Shown: positions 1 through 10,762, counted from the stretch's first letter. The stretch is DNA of 64,000 nt from JANTGF01 sp963750735 (GCA_963750735.1 CAVVRY010000012.1:1-64000); one strand, 5' to 3'. The notes: generated by a model not told the origin, from the letters alone. Program-made: numbers and translations.

Positions 1-19
1 AATCCTGCTACCCCGACCA
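1..19 (+). tRNA. 3' end of a tRNA gene (partial, cut by window edge)
   Basis: The first 19 bases read as the end of a tRNA: last part of the T loop (AAT), 3' strand of the T stem (CCTGC), 3' strand of the acceptor stem (TACCCCG), discriminator A and an encoded CCA. A terminator-like hairpin follows within 6 bases, which fits the end of a stable RNA transcript. The anticodon lies outside the window, so the isotype cannot be read; the acceptor end would suit a proline tRNA, but that is a guess. Confidence 0.7.
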
Positions 20-24
20 ACTAC

Positions 25-53
25 AAAACCTTGCACAGTGTGCAGGGTTTTTC
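25..53 (+). terminator. intrinsic terminator after the tRNA
   Basis: A 12-bp stem (25-36 with 40-51, one G-T pair) with a 3-base loop ends in a run of T. It lies directly behind the tRNA end and most likely terminates that transcript. Confidence 0.75.
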
Positions 54-376
54 TGTTTTAGCAAGATACAAACTGGTTTGTCATTCGAAGATAAAACAGA
101 AAAATCTAAAAGAGCGAAGCGAATAAAGGTTTTGAGTTGAATCCCCCTCCAACAGGATCATATAATAATCCTGCTACATGGTTAGTACGAATTAATTGAT
201 GGAATATCACATTAGTCCTTTTTTTATGCCCCTTAATTACCCATATAAATTCAGGAAATGCTTATTTGGAAGGCTTAATTCAGTAAGTGTTAATATCAGC
301 CTTTAATCACCTATTGAAAAATGATGCAACCTGCTACATTAGAAAAGAAAGAAAAAAAATAGAAAAGATTTCATGC
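54..376. other. intergenic stretch, no gene seen
   Basis: About 320 bases between the tRNA terminator and the end of the kinase gene at 377. No convincing coding frame. The string AATCCTGCTAC from the tRNA end recurs at 167-177, and CCTGCTAC again at 330-337; these could be remnants of tRNA-like sequence or chance. Confidence 0.4.
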
Positions 377-1456
377 TTATCGCCTCACCCTGGCGTTACC
401 TTCCCATACACTCCAAACCATATCTTCATCAGCAGGTTGAGCATAATCAGTAAGAAAGGTTGTGGCCAGCGCTCCTGTAGCCCATCCAAATTGAACCCAT
501 TTCTCAGGTTTCCAGTCTTTTAATATTCCGTAAAGCATGCCCCCAACAAAACCATCTCCACCTCCAATCCTGTCTATTACCTTTATTTTCCGAGGCTCAA
601 TTATATGCCAGTTGGCTTCTTCAAGCATAATGGCACCCCAAAGGTGTTCGTTAGCACTCATCACCTGACGTAAAGTAGTTGCAAATACTGAAGTTCCAGG
701 AAAAGAATCTTTTACTCTCCCAATCATTGCTTTAAAACCTTCGATCTCAGAAGCAATACCTTTACCACCCTCTTCGGGTCCTTTAATATTTAAGCACAGC
801 TGAAAATCCTCTTCATTCCCAATTAAAAAATCTGATACAGATGCAATTTCTTTGAAGATCTCATGAAGTTCTTTTTCACGACCTTTCCAAAATGATGCCC
901 GATGGTTTAAATCGAATGAAATTCTTGTACCAGACTTTTTTGCTGCTCTTGCAATTGCAAGACAAAACTCGCTTGTCTCTGGCGAAAGTGCAGCTATCAA
1001 ACCTGAGAGGTGAACTATCTGAACTCCTTCTTGTTGGAATATTCTATCTATGTCGAAATCATTTAAATTTAAAGTACGACCTACCTCTCCAGCTCTATCA
1101 TTATGCACTCTTGGTCCCCTGCTGCCAAAGCCACTATCAGCAATATTAAATTGATGCCTATATCCCCAGGGATCTCCTTGATCAATTTCCGGACCTTCGA
1201 AATCCATAAATCGAGCTTTTAGATTACTTTGAATCAATTGTGCAATCGGACTACCCTTTACAAAAGTGGTTAAAACTTTTACCGGTAAACCTAAATAGGA
1301 AGAGATACTGGCAACATTTGTCTCTGCACTTGTGACATGAATTTTAAAAGTGTCACTACTGTGAACTGGTTGACCGTTTATGGGGGTCATTCGCACACCC
1401 ATGCTGGTTACAACCAAAAGGGAATATTGGCAATTGGATTTTAACTGTATACTCAT
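377..1456 (-). CDS. kdgK: PfkB-family sugar kinase, probable 2-keto-3-deoxygluconate kinase
   Basis: A 359-residue ribokinase/PfkB-fold protein. The catalytic anion-hole motif GGGDGF sits at residues 298-303, with Asp301 the predicted base; FDLNHR at 181-186 and NEED at 214-217 are typical of KDG kinases. Such enzymes phosphorylate 2-keto-3-deoxygluconate to KDPG in the cytoplasm. The gene starts 1 base after the stop of the KDPG aldolase gene, so the two are almost certainly co-transcribed and give consecutive steps (kinase then aldolase) to pyruvate and glyceraldehyde 3-phosphate. Substrate is inferred from the neighbour and motifs; another 2-keto-3-deoxy sugar acid or a fructokinase role cannot be excluded. 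Confidence 0.85.
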   Translation of the reverse strand: MSIQLKSNCQYSLLVVTSMGVRMTPINGQPVHSSDTFKIHVTSAETNVASISSYLGLPVKVLTTFVKGSPIAQLIQSNLKARFMDFEGPEIDQGDPWGYRHQFNIADSGFGSRGPRVHNDRAGEVGRTLNLNDFDIDRIFQQEGVQIVHLSGLIAALSPETSEFCLAIARAAKKSGTRISFDLNHRASFWKGREKELHEIFKEIASVSDFLIGNEEDFQLCLNIKGPEEGGKGIASEIEGFKAMIGRVKDSFPGTSVFATTLRQVMSANEHLWGAIMLEEANWHIIEPRKIKVIDRIGGGDGFVGGMLYGILKDWKPEKWVQFGWATGALATTFLTDYAQPADEDMVWSVWEGNARVRR

Positions 1457-1457
1457 G

Positions 1458-2153
1458 TTATTTAGAGATTAAATTATAATTTTTTTGCTTGACATTTTTA
1501 ATGATCTCAAGTGTTTTTTGTACATCAGAACTTAGTTTTTTAAAATTACCGGTGGATAAGATATCTTTTGTAATTAGCTTAGAACCTATACCAACACAAT
1601 GTACACCTGCCTTAAACCACTCAGAGAGATTTTCTTCACTTGGTTCTACACCACCAGTGGGCATTAAACTTGTCCATGGCATTGGTCCTTTAACAGCTGC
1701 CACAAATTTTGGTCCCCCAACCTGTGATCCAGGGAAGATTTTAACAATTTCTGCACCCAGTTCTTCGGCTTTTGAAATCTCTGATACTGAACCGCAACCA
1801 GGACACCACAGTATTTTTCTTCGATTGCATACTTTTGCCATGTCTTCATTAAGCACAGGAGATACTATAAAATTTGATCCCAGCTGAATATAAAGCGATG
1901 TTGTCCCGGCATCTACTACTGAACCAACCCCCAGAATCATTTCCGGTAATTCTTCTATAGCATATTTATTTAATGCGGAGAATACTTCGTGAGCGAAATC
2001 ACCACGATTGGTGAATTCAAATACCCTTGCCCCACCATCGTAACATGCTTTTAGTACATTTTTGCATACCTCTATATCTTTATTGTAGAAAATAGGGAAC
2101 ATACCTGTTTCATACATTTTCTGTGCTACCTCAATCCTCGAAAAACTTGCCAT
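1458..2153 (-). CDS. eda: 2-dehydro-3-deoxyphosphogluconate (KDPG) aldolase family
   Basis: A 231-residue class I aldolase of the KDPG/KHG family. Lys138 in the motif KIFPGS is the predicted Schiff-base lysine, Glu46 in EFTNR the predicted general acid/base, and a phosphate-binding PTGGV motif follows at 165-169. It cleaves KDPG to pyruvate and glyceraldehyde 3-phosphate. It sits 68 bases downstream of the fucosidase gene and 1 base before the kinase gene, all on the same strand, suggesting an operon. Slightly longer than the roughly 210 residues usual for Eda, as is common in this phylum. Confidence 0.88.
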   Translation of the reverse strand: MASFSRIEVAQKMYETGMFPIFYNKDIEVCKNVLKACYDGGARVFEFTNRGDFAHEVFSALNKYAIEELPEMILGVGSVVDAGTTSLYIQLGSNFIVSPVLNEDMAKVCNRRKILWCPGCGSVSEISKAEELGAEIVKIFPGSQVGGPKFVAAVKGPMPWTSLMPTGGVEPSEENLSEWFKAGVHCVGIGSKLITKDILSTGNFKKLSSDVQKTLEIIKNVKQKNYNLISK

Positions 2154-2221
2154 ATTTTCAATTTTAGATCTTACTTAAAATATTCAATGATAAAAATAAT
2201 CAAACTAATTTTCTCCTTCAA

Positions 2222-4042
2222 TTATTCCAATTCCAGCCATATCCATTGAAATTGTATGGGAGTATCTTTTTTTGCTTTAACCTCAATTGAAATTTCATAA
2301 GTTCCTTTTGCAGGAAAGTCTATTGATCCAATAGTATGAGAGACAAAATTGTCAATTTGCCAGTCCTGATTGGGTTCTCCCACGGTTTTGCCTGTTGGCA
2401 GAACAGCATGTTTTATCGTTAAGTCAGATGATTTTACTGAAATTGTGCCTCCTGGTTTTTCTCCCTGGAAACTGTAAGAAACATCAATCTTCATCTTTCC
2501 TGGCTTATCCACAAAGATTTTCCAGGTGCAATGATAGGTTCCTTCCACAAGAATATGTTCTGGGAGGGTACCTCCTTTTTCTTTTCTCTTAAATACTCCT
2601 TCTCCATCCTCAGAGAGGAGGTTGTTATGATATAAGGAGTATCCACCATCAATTGATTTGGCAACAAAGCCATTTATGACCTCTGGTTTTTGATCATATT
2701 CAAGAACAACTACTGAGATAAATGGGTTTGGTTGAGAGCCTTTTAAATCAATTTCTGTGAATACCTCCTCATGCTTAAAACTTAGTGCTGATTTTAATTT
2801 ATCCTGAAGAATATATGCTTTAATAGGTTTTGTGGTTACACCGGTTAATGATAATTTATTATCATATGGCCAATTAAATACATGCAGATACAATTTGTGA
2901 TTTTCGTTTGCTTCGTGCTTGTAAGTGATTTTTCCCCAGTCATGTATATCTTTTCTGAGATCAAAAGCTTCAGCAGAATAAATAGACTCGCCGTTAACAT
3001 CAAGCCATTCACCCATTTCAAGCATTCGCTGGGTAATTTCGTAAGGAACATCTCCATTTGCTCGAGGTCCGATATTTAGCATAAAATTGCCATTCAGGCT
3101 CACATTATTTATCAATGATTTTAACAATGTTGTAGTTGATTTCCATTCGGTATCCAGGCTATGATATCCCCATGAATGGGCGACAGTAGCTGGCGATTGC
3201 CAAGGGTAATCCAGTTTTGTACTCCCCAGTTGATTATCTCCTAAAGTTCTGTAGTCCACATCACTGTCTTCTTCAACTGATAAACCCAGCCTTGAATTTA
3301 CCAGGCAATCAGGTTGCAGATCGCGAATAAGGGTTTTAAGCTGTAAGAGTTGTTTTTTTGTGACAATGGTTCTGGAATGGTGTATCCACATATCAAACCA
3401 AATCATACCAATCGGACCATAATTGGTGAGCAACTCCTTCATCTGTGGGATCACTTTCTCCTGCCAATACTGGTCATATTGTTCCGGTGTAATTTTATAG
3501 ATTTCTTTTGTGTGGTCCCAACCGTATGGATGTTCCCAGTCGACCCAGTGGGAATAATATAAACCCAACTTCAAGCCATGTTTTTTACAAGCATCTGCAA
3601 GTTCTCTAATAATATCGCGTTTTGGATTTGTATAATCTCCTAAGTCGTAATTAGAAACTTTGCTGTCCCACAATGCAAACCCATCATGATGTTTAGCGGT
3701 TATAGTTACATACTTCATTCCCGATTTTTTGGCTAGAATGACCCATTTTTCAGGATCAATCGATTCCCAATCAAATCTATCGAGTAATGACAGATACTCA
3801 TCTTTTTCTATACGATTTCGGTAATAGATCCATTCAGCATAATCATTATTATTTCTGAGCTTTTCACCCTTCCAGATACCTTCAGCTCCACTATATACTC
3901 CCCAATGGATAAACATGCCAAACCTGGCATCGACAAACCATTGGGCCCGATCATTCGTTTCAGATTGACAGAAAAGATTATCTGGAATCAAATTGAAAAC
4001 AACTATTAATATCAGCAAGCCTGGTTTAAGATAATATTTCAT
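2222..4042 (-). CDS. secreted GH29 alpha-L-fucosidase
   Basis: A 606-residue protein with a signal peptide (residues 1-25, hydrophobic core then a small-residue/Cys-Gln end). The catalytic barrel shows the GH29 signatures FGMFIHWG (41-48) and KHHDGF (117-122), and the predicted nucleophile Asp217 in IWFD. A beta-rich C-terminal region of about 200 residues probably folds as one or two carbohydrate-binding or sandwich domains. It would release alpha-L-fucose from glycans outside the cytoplasm. It heads a unit with the aldolase and kinase genes. A possible -7 box (TATCTTTG on the minus strand, 4073-4066) lies 24 bases upstream of the ATG, but no clear -33 element goes with it. Confidence 0.92.
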   Translation of the reverse strand: MKYYLKPGLLILIVVFNLIPDNLFCQSETNDRAQWFVDARFGMFIHWGVYSGAEGIWKGEKLRNNNDYAEWIYYRNRIEKDEYLSLLDRFDWESIDPEKWVILAKKSGMKYVTITAKHHDGFALWDSKVSNYDLGDYTNPKRDIIRELADACKKHGLKLGLYYSHWVDWEHPYGWDHTKEIYKITPEQYDQYWQEKVIPQMKELLTNYGPIGMIWFDMWIHHSRTIVTKKQLLQLKTLIRDLQPDCLVNSRLGLSVEEDSDVDYRTLGDNQLGSTKLDYPWQSPATVAHSWGYHSLDTEWKSTTTLLKSLINNVSLNGNFMLNIGPRANGDVPYEITQRMLEMGEWLDVNGESIYSAEAFDLRKDIHDWGKITYKHEANENHKLYLHVFNWPYDNKLSLTGVTTKPIKAYILQDKLKSALSFKHEEVFTEIDLKGSQPNPFISVVVLEYDQKPEVINGFVAKSIDGGYSLYHNNLLSEDGEGVFKRKEKGGTLPEHILVEGTYHCTWKIFVDKPGKMKIDVSYSFQGEKPGGTISVKSSDLTIKHAVLPTGKTVGEPNQDWQIDNFVSHTIGSIDFPAKGTYEISIEVKAKKDTPIQFQWIWLELE

Positions 4043-4301
4043 GATCCACTTCTTCTATTCTTGTTCAAAGATAAAGCTATTATGATTTTTATTACACTCA
4101 TTAAGTCTTATAAAGAATAAATTTAACTTTAAAAGCATTTGCTTGTCGATGATGTCTGGAAATCAAATAAATAAAAAGGCAGCATCTTTTTAAAACGTAT
4201 AGAGATTTGGCTCTGGCCAATTTTATATGTAACTTGGATCAAGCATTGAAAAATCAACCTGCTTGAAATTGAAATTTTATTCCATCATAATTTAAATTGC
4301 T

Positions 4302-5615
4302 ATGGGACATGTAGTTGGTAAAGACATATACAAAAGCCTTGGTGAGAAAATTGATAATTTGGCAGTTAGGGTAGAACTCAATAAAAAGTTCTATGATATA
4401 CTTAAAGAACTTTATTCCCATGAGGAGGCTGATGTTGTTGTAAGAATGCCCTACAGCCTGTCCCCACTCGAGGAAATTGCAAAACAAACAGGATACGGAA
4501 AAACGAGACTACTAAAAATCCTTAAAGGGCTCTGTTTAAAGGGCCTTGTTGTAGATATGTGGCTGCAGGAAAAATACCTTTATACCCCTTCACCAATGGT
4601 TATCGGAATATTTGAGTTTACCATGATGAGGACAGGAGACGACCTGGGTTCAAAGAAATGGGCAAGGCTTTTTTATGATTATATGCATGATGGGGATTTT
4701 CATAAAGTAAATTTCCAAAACGGTGAGAAAATATCACCCTTACGAACCTTGCCGCATGAAACAACAATTAAGAACGAAGAATTTGTTGAAATACTTGACT
4801 ATGAAAAGGCGACAGCCATCGTGGAGGAAGCTGATAAATTTGCCATTGGTATTTGCTCCTGTCGGCATGAGAAACTCCATGTTGATGAAAAAGCCTGCGA
4901 TGTCCCCCTGGAGACCTGTCTTTCTTTTTCCTTTGCCGCAGATTATCTAATCAGAAATAAATTAGCAAAAGAAGCTTCAAGGTCCGAAGTACTCGATAAC
5001 CTTGCCCGTTCAAAAGAGATGGGAGTAGTATTCAATGCTGACAACGTGAAAAACAACATCACCTTTATATGCCAATGTTGTGGATGCTGTTGTAATGTAT
5101 TAATGGGAATTAGCAAATTTGGTTACACAAATACGGTTGTTACATCCAATTTTATTGCAAGTATTGATCAGGAAACCTGCACTGGATGTGGAAAATGTGT
5201 GAAAGTATGCCCAATAAATGCAATTGATTTTTTGCCTATTGAAAACCCGGAGTCAAGAAAAAAGAAAGAACCTAAGATTAACACTGAAATTTGTATTGGC
5301 TGTGGGGTTTGTGCCCTAAGTTGTAGTGATACGAATTCGCTTAAATTGATAAGTCGAGAGAAAAGAGTTCTTCATCCGGAAACCACCTTTGAAAGAAATA
5401 TCCTACAAAGCCTGGAAAGAGGAACCCTCCAGAATCAACTATTTGGTGATCCGGAAAAGACTTCCCATAAGGTAATTAAAGGAGTAGTAGGGGGATTTTT
5501 GAGACTTAATCCGGTAAAAAAAGCATTAATGAGTGAGACCCTGAGATCTTCATTTCTTGAAACAATGAAAAAGGGGGCTGTAAAACAAGGAAAGGAATGG
5601 GTAACTGAATTATAG
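4302..5615 (+). CDS. winged-helix and 2[4Fe-4S] ferredoxin-domain protein
   Basis: A 437-residue cytoplasmic protein. Residues 25-100 look like a winged-helix module, with a helix-turn-helix-like stretch around 55-75. A middle region has clustered cysteines (C185, C187, C199, C206, then C257, C259, C260, C262-C264). Two classical CxxCxxCxxxC ferredoxin motifs follow, beginning at C293 and C331. This layout suggests an iron-sulphur redox or sensing protein; DNA binding is possible but unproven. The gene is transcribed divergently from the fucosidase operon and a cupin gene follows 98 bases downstream. The exact family and partner are not recognised. Confidence 0.75.
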   Translation: MGHVVGKDIYKSLGEKIDNLAVRVELNKKFYDILKELYSHEEADVVVRMPYSLSPLEEIAKQTGYGKTRLLKILKGLCLKGLVVDMWLQEKYLYTPSPMVIGIFEFTMMRTGDDLGSKKWARLFYDYMHDGDFHKVNFQNGEKISPLRTLPHETTIKNEEFVEILDYEKATAIVEEADKFAIGICSCRHEKLHVDEKACDVPLETCLSFSFAADYLIRNKLAKEASRSEVLDNLARSKEMGVVFNADNVKNNITFICQCCGCCCNVLMGISKFGYTNTVVTSNFIASIDQETCTGCGKCVKVCPINAIDFLPIENPESRKKKEPKINTEICIGCGVCALSCSDTNSLKLISREKRVLHPETTFERNILQSLERGTLQNQLFGDPEKTSHKVIKGVVGGFLRLNPVKKALMSETLRSSFLETMKKGAVKQGKEWVTEL

Positions 5616-5713
5616 TTCATATTTTGGAATTGATTATAATGATTTCAACATCTTAAAATGAGAATCACTCCAAAGTCAATTGCTAAGTTTTAGTCCAACA
5701 AAAAATAACACAT

Positions 5714-6073
5714 ATGAATATAAGAGAGGAATTTAGGGATGTAAAGGACTATTTTTCTCCACATATAATAGGAGAAGTTAATGATGTTTATATAAAAATT
5801 GCAAAAATAAAGGGTGATAAAGTTCCCTGGCATAATCATAAAAATGAGGACGAGCTATTTTATGTAGTTGAGGGAACACTCTTACTTGAAATAGAAGGCC
5901 AGGATAGTTTTACCATGAATGAAGGGGATGTTTATATTGTTAAAAAGGGAATCAACCACCGTGTTTCCTCTGTTGAAGAATGTAAAATTATGTTGATTGA
6001 AAACAAAACAACTGCCCATACAGGGGAAGTACCCTCTAAAATTACAAAATCGATAGATCAGCAATTAAGGTGA
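5714..6073 (+). CDS. small cupin-domain protein
   Basis: A 119-residue single-domain beta-barrel protein. The first cupin motif is visible as WHNHKNEDELFYVVEG (about residues 34-49), with two His and a Glu as likely metal ligands, and the second around GDVYIVKKGINHRV with another His. Proteins of this size act as sugar or small-molecule binding or isomerising enzymes, but the substrate cannot be told from sequence. It lies on the same strand as the ferredoxin-type gene, 98 bases away. Confidence 0.8.
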   Translation: MNIREEFRDVKDYFSPHIIGEVNDVYIKIAKIKGDKVPWHNHKNEDELFYVVEGTLLLEIEGQDSFTMNEGDVYIVKKGINHRVSSVEECKIMLIENKTTAHTGEVPSKITKSIDQQLR

Positions 6074-6132
6074 GATTCTATTTTTTCATTCAATCCTTTT
6101 ATCTTATAAAAAGCCTAGCTCAAGAGATAGTA

Positions 6133-8233
6133 TTAAAGATTCTTTATCCAGATAAAATCAATCCCAATTTCAGGTAATTTTATCTCAGGATTGGCCCCTA
6201 GAAATTCAATTGAGAGCTTGTGTTGGCCAGTTTCTAGTTCCATTGGTTCAAAGGAAAAGTTTCGAAGTAATGTGCGGTAGGGAATGTAGAAATCAAGTAC
6301 AAAATCTTCATTATTAATTGGCTTATCATTCAAATATACCCTGATTCTACCAGATAACGGAGTCAAAGCCCCTGTAATAAAAATTCTCTTTTCTCCTTCT
6401 TTATCAACCTGCAAATTGAAATCGATACGCTCACCAGTTTTCTGAGGATTCCAAACTAAAACTTGTCCATTAGCCCAAAGATTGCCTTTTGTCAGTTTTG
6501 TATCTTTATTCTTGGCAAGAATAGACTCGGCCTGGAAAAATACTGAATTTTGAGCTGCTAATTTTGCCTCAGGTTCCCAATCCATTGGAAGATGTAAAAT
6601 CCTAAGGTCTTCCTCCATAATGGCTTGATGATCGTCCCTTATACCAGGTTTTGCATAGTGATAACCAATTCGTGCATACGAAAAACCGGGTGTGGTTAGG
6701 TGACTGAAAAGCTCCATATAAAATTGAATATTGTCATTAAAGGGAATCGGGTCCAGAATATGCCATCGATAATTGGTGACAAATCCACGATTGCCTGGTC
6801 CATCATTTCTTGGTTGACCGCAATATGGGAAGTAAAATATATCCGGAGACGACCATGAATAATTATAGTAATCTTCAGAACCTGTGCCAAAAATAGAGGG
6901 ATGAATATCGTCATCGACAAATACTTTTTCATCTCCTTCTCCCCACCAATTACCCCATGGCGTTGGAACCGAAGATGGATTTAATATATAGGATGTAGTG
7001 CCAACATAGGTGCCAGTTCCCTGAGCGAGTAAAAATGGTAAATCCTGAACATCCAGATTAGAGGCAACTATGTTATGATCAACTCGCCACCTGGCCCTGA
7101 AATGCATGCTGTTTTCGTTCCATGTGTAATCCATAGGCAGTACTTCACCTTCAATTGAAACCTCTTCGTTGCCATGATTTTCAAAAAACACTTGTACCGA
7201 ATCCTTGAAAGGCATTACAAATCTGCTTGTCATTTTGCCATTGGCACCTATTGAAAATGGCAGGGATTTGTAAGGATTCACACCTGGGGCTGCTCCAAAA
7301 TAATCGCCCAAGGGGCGATTGAACCTGCCCCCATGGATGACCATCACATTTAATATGAAGAACAGTTTGCCTTAAAGCATTATCAAGATTGTCAGCTTTT
7401 AATAGTAGTATAATCTTTTCAATGGCTCCAGGTCCGGACAAATGAATTGCTTTAGACTTTTGCCCTGAGGGGATTGAAATATTAAAATGTTGAGGTTTCC
7501 TGGTAGATTTTTCTGGTAGATTTTTATCCGGATCTGAAAGAGCCAAAGTAACTTTATCTATGATGCTTTTATATTGATTAATATCCTTGGGTTGGAATGA
7601 AATAATTTTAGCATCTTGGTTATATAATCTTAGCTGAATCTGGTAAAAGTGCAGTTTTTTTAAATCACCTATCCATTCTATCCTGATCTGCTTTTCAAAC
7701 GGAATAGGAGCATACGAAGCGTCACGTTGATAAATTGTTGTGTCAAAACGCTCTCTGTTTATCCCTTCTATTTCATTGAAATTATCATATGGATGCCTGA
7801 AGAATGAGTCAGCCTCGCCCTCATAAAAAGGGGTACTCATATCATCAATATATACTCGAAGGTTTCCATTGATTCGGGCAGTCCAAAGCCTTACTATAGC
7901 TCCCGGGCCCAGCTCATCTACCATAAGGTATTCTCCAATTCCAGACTCATTGGGCTCTTTGAGAACTTTTTCGAAATTTGGAATGGGTTCCCCTCCAAAT
8001 CCATCAGCATTGGCAAACCAGTCAGGTCCTCCGGGAAGAGTACTCCGATGATCGTAAGATGAATACTGAACCATCCTGTATGCTGGAGAAGGGAACCTGG
8101 TCAATCCTTCCAGATCAATCATTTCCTCAAATAACTTTCCAGTAGTTATGGAAGAAGAACTTTGACAAAAAAGTGAGATTGGAAATGCGAGAAAAACAAG
8201 TAATACAAAAATTGAAAATTTACGTTTTCCCAT
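6133..8233 (-). pseudogene. GH172 (DUF2961) family glycoside hydrolase, one frameshift
   Basis: Two overlapping frames together give one GH172/DUF2961 protein of about 700 residues. The front frame starts at 8233 with a signal peptide (MGKRKFSIF onward, ending near LFCQ) and carries the family's tryptophan and glycine-rich N-terminal half. The back frame continues with GGRFNRPLGDYFG and the typical GTGSEDYYNYSW region. The switch lies at a run of five C on the plus strand (7328-7332); one more base there restores HPWGGRFNRPLGD. Known GH172 members act on fructofuranoside or arabinofuranoside linkages. The gene follows the hydrolase-like gene ending at 8283 by about 50 bases. Real mutation and a homopolymer sequencing error are equally possible. 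Confidence 0.8.
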
Positions 8234-8282
8234 TTTATTTGATTTAATAGTTGAATGTATTTTTTTACAATGCAAATGACAT

Positions 8283-10712
8283 CTAATTTTTTATCAGCCA
8301 AATTTCAGATACTTGCGATCCTCGCTCCCCTTCTCCACAGGTCCATTTAAATAGCACATTTCCATCTTCTAAAGCCTTCGCAGGAAGCGGAAATTCATAT
8401 ACTGGCTGAACTCCTGTTTTAATGAAATCATGGACCTGAATTTCATCAGCTAGCAATTTAATTTTGGAGGGGAACCGGCCAGTATAAGCAACTCGAATAG
8501 TATAAGACCCCTTCGGATCAAGATTATCATATACAATTTCTAAGGGTTGGTCATACAGAGTTGTCACCTGATTCATCCATGAAATGGGAGAGGCCTTCCC
8601 CTCAAAGCCTTTTGCTGTAACCTGGTGTACCCATTCTTTACCTCGTAAACCTATCCCAAAGCCAATACGTGGTGAGGCCAGATTTCCAGGGTCCTTTTCG
8701 CGAGGTGCTTTTGTGACAATTCTATCCCAGCTTTTCGGTGACCCAAAATTGTCATAAAATCCTCCAGGACCTGGATTATTCCTTTGGAGAACTGAATAAA
8801 TCTTGTGTATGCGCTGTTCTTCATCTTCTATTTCATCAATAGAGGTAAGTTCATCCAATAACCAAAGGGCATCGTTTAACGGTAGGTCAATGTTATCAAT
8901 GAAATTTCCTCTTCCGTCCATGGCATGATGTTTTTCAACAGTCAATTGTGCGCCAATGCTTATAAATAATGAATCAGCCATGGCCAAACACCTCTCCCTT
9001 AGTTCAGGGGATACTTTTACTTCATTAGCTATTAAAAGAGTTTTACGTGCTTCTTTTATTGCGGTCCTGGTCTCACCCACCATGGCTGATGAAAGAATTT
9101 CACGCGCAGTTTGTTCCAGTTCTGTTTCATAGATGAGCCGGCGATATGTATAAGCGTCAAAATAAGCTCTGATCAATCCCATTTGGAAACGGAAATTTCC
9201 GAGTGCTTGATCTGATGCATTCTTTTCCATGTCTTTCCATTGCTGCAGGGTTCTTATAACACCATCATTTGTAAGAAGGGGTCCCTGAATGTTTTTTTCA
9301 AGGGACATCAAGCCCTGTGCAATTGATTCAATATAATCGGGACCTATAAAATATCGGGCATAATCGCGAAGGGTTTCAATTACTTGAATATTTGGATTCC
9401 AATCCTGGTCGCTCCATACAAATTTATTGACATCATCGTTTGTACCTTCCGAGTAACTTATACTGCCATTTGCAAATTCATCGAAAGCATTGTGAATCAT
9501 TTTGTGATCTGCAGGACGTGGATTAATGCACTCCCGACCCAGAGTTATTGCAAGAGCCAGATCCCATTTAGGCACAGGATATTGGGAACTTAGGCTATGG
9601 GTAATATCCGGGTACCGACGTATGGGTATGTTCGGTTTAACAATTTGCCGGATTTCTTTAATGGGCGTTTTTACCCATGGTCCGAAAACAATGCCACCAA
9701 ACCAAGAATATTCTTTATTTACATGCGCATAAAAAGAATCAAACCATTCCTTTGTAGGTCTGAATACCTGTGGGGAAACCCATATCTTAGCCTCCGGATG
9801 GTATTGATGCAGTATCTCTGCTACTTCCTGAAGCCATTCAAATAGTATATCGGGCTCCAGGTCGCCTGGATCTCCTCCAGGAACAAACAAGGCATCAAGT
9901 CTTTGCACCGACTTGAAAACCTCATGGCGTTCCTCAATCTCACTCTTTAGTATATCAGGATCAGTATAATCTTTGCCCATATTGGGATACCACATCCAAA
10001 CATCCATGCCGTAGGAATCGCATATTCTGGATTGCTCGGCAATCATTTCAATAGCAGGAAGCTGCATATGTACGCTGGTAAAATCATCGTCGGTGCGGGG
10101 TGGCATTATTTCTATACTATTGGCTCCAAAAATGGCAAGATCACGAATATAATTATCAAATTGTTGTACAGACCATGCATCATAGGAGTTTGTTTTTGGA
10201 CGATACCCTAACTGGTGTCCACGAATCGGATATGCAGGTGTTGATGAAATTGCAAGATCATCCTGGTACTAAAATTTGTCCTGGACGAATTTCCATTTTG
10301 CGCAACAAGTTTTCCTACCCCATATAATACTCCTCTTGAATCATGACCTACAATTAAAATTGTATTTAAATCTTCTATTACTACAATCTTATATCCTTCT
10401 GTTTGGATTGATCCCATCTGAGAAATAGTTGCCCTATGTTCCTCCGGGAATTTATCCAGATTATTTTCCAGGCCAATAGCAATAACAGTTTTGTGATTTA
10501 CCGGGCCACTTTTTAATCAAAGGCAAACTGATATTACTACGTTTTTCAATTTCTTCCTGCAGAACGGTGATTGATTTTTGCACTAGCTTATCTTGCTTTT
10601 CAAAGCAAACAATACTTGAATTTGTAAAATCAATTGACTGGGAGAATCCTGTAATCGAAAAAGCTATTAGAATGAAAATAAACAGATTATGAAGTTTTGG
10701 GATATTTTTCAT
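8283..10712 (-). pseudogene. secreted glycoside-hydrolase-like protein, three frameshifts
   Basis: A single gene of about 808 codons spread over four frame segments. It starts with a signal peptide (MKNIPKLHNLFIFILIAF), then a domain like the zincin-like N-terminal domain found before GH20/GH67 barrels (reconstructed GHDSRGVLYGVGKL and PGDLAISSTPAYPIRGHQ). A probable TIM barrel follows, with acidic motifs DVWMWYPNMG, PGGDPGDLEPD and IMPPRTDDD, then helical and beta-rich C-terminal parts. Frame changes are needed near 10500, near 10305 and near 10260, each repaired by removing one base. The family was not identified with certainty; it probably attacks a glycan together with the GH172 gene downstream. 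Confidence 0.65.
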
Positions 10713-10762
10713 AGTTCATTTTTGAAATTTGTATACATCTCCAGAACTTAGGAATTCTTAAT

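Noticed and set aside
1489..1887. 132-codon open frame on the plus strand inside the aldolase gene
   Set aside because: It is antisense to eda, whose catalytic motifs are intact, and its product has no recognisable features.
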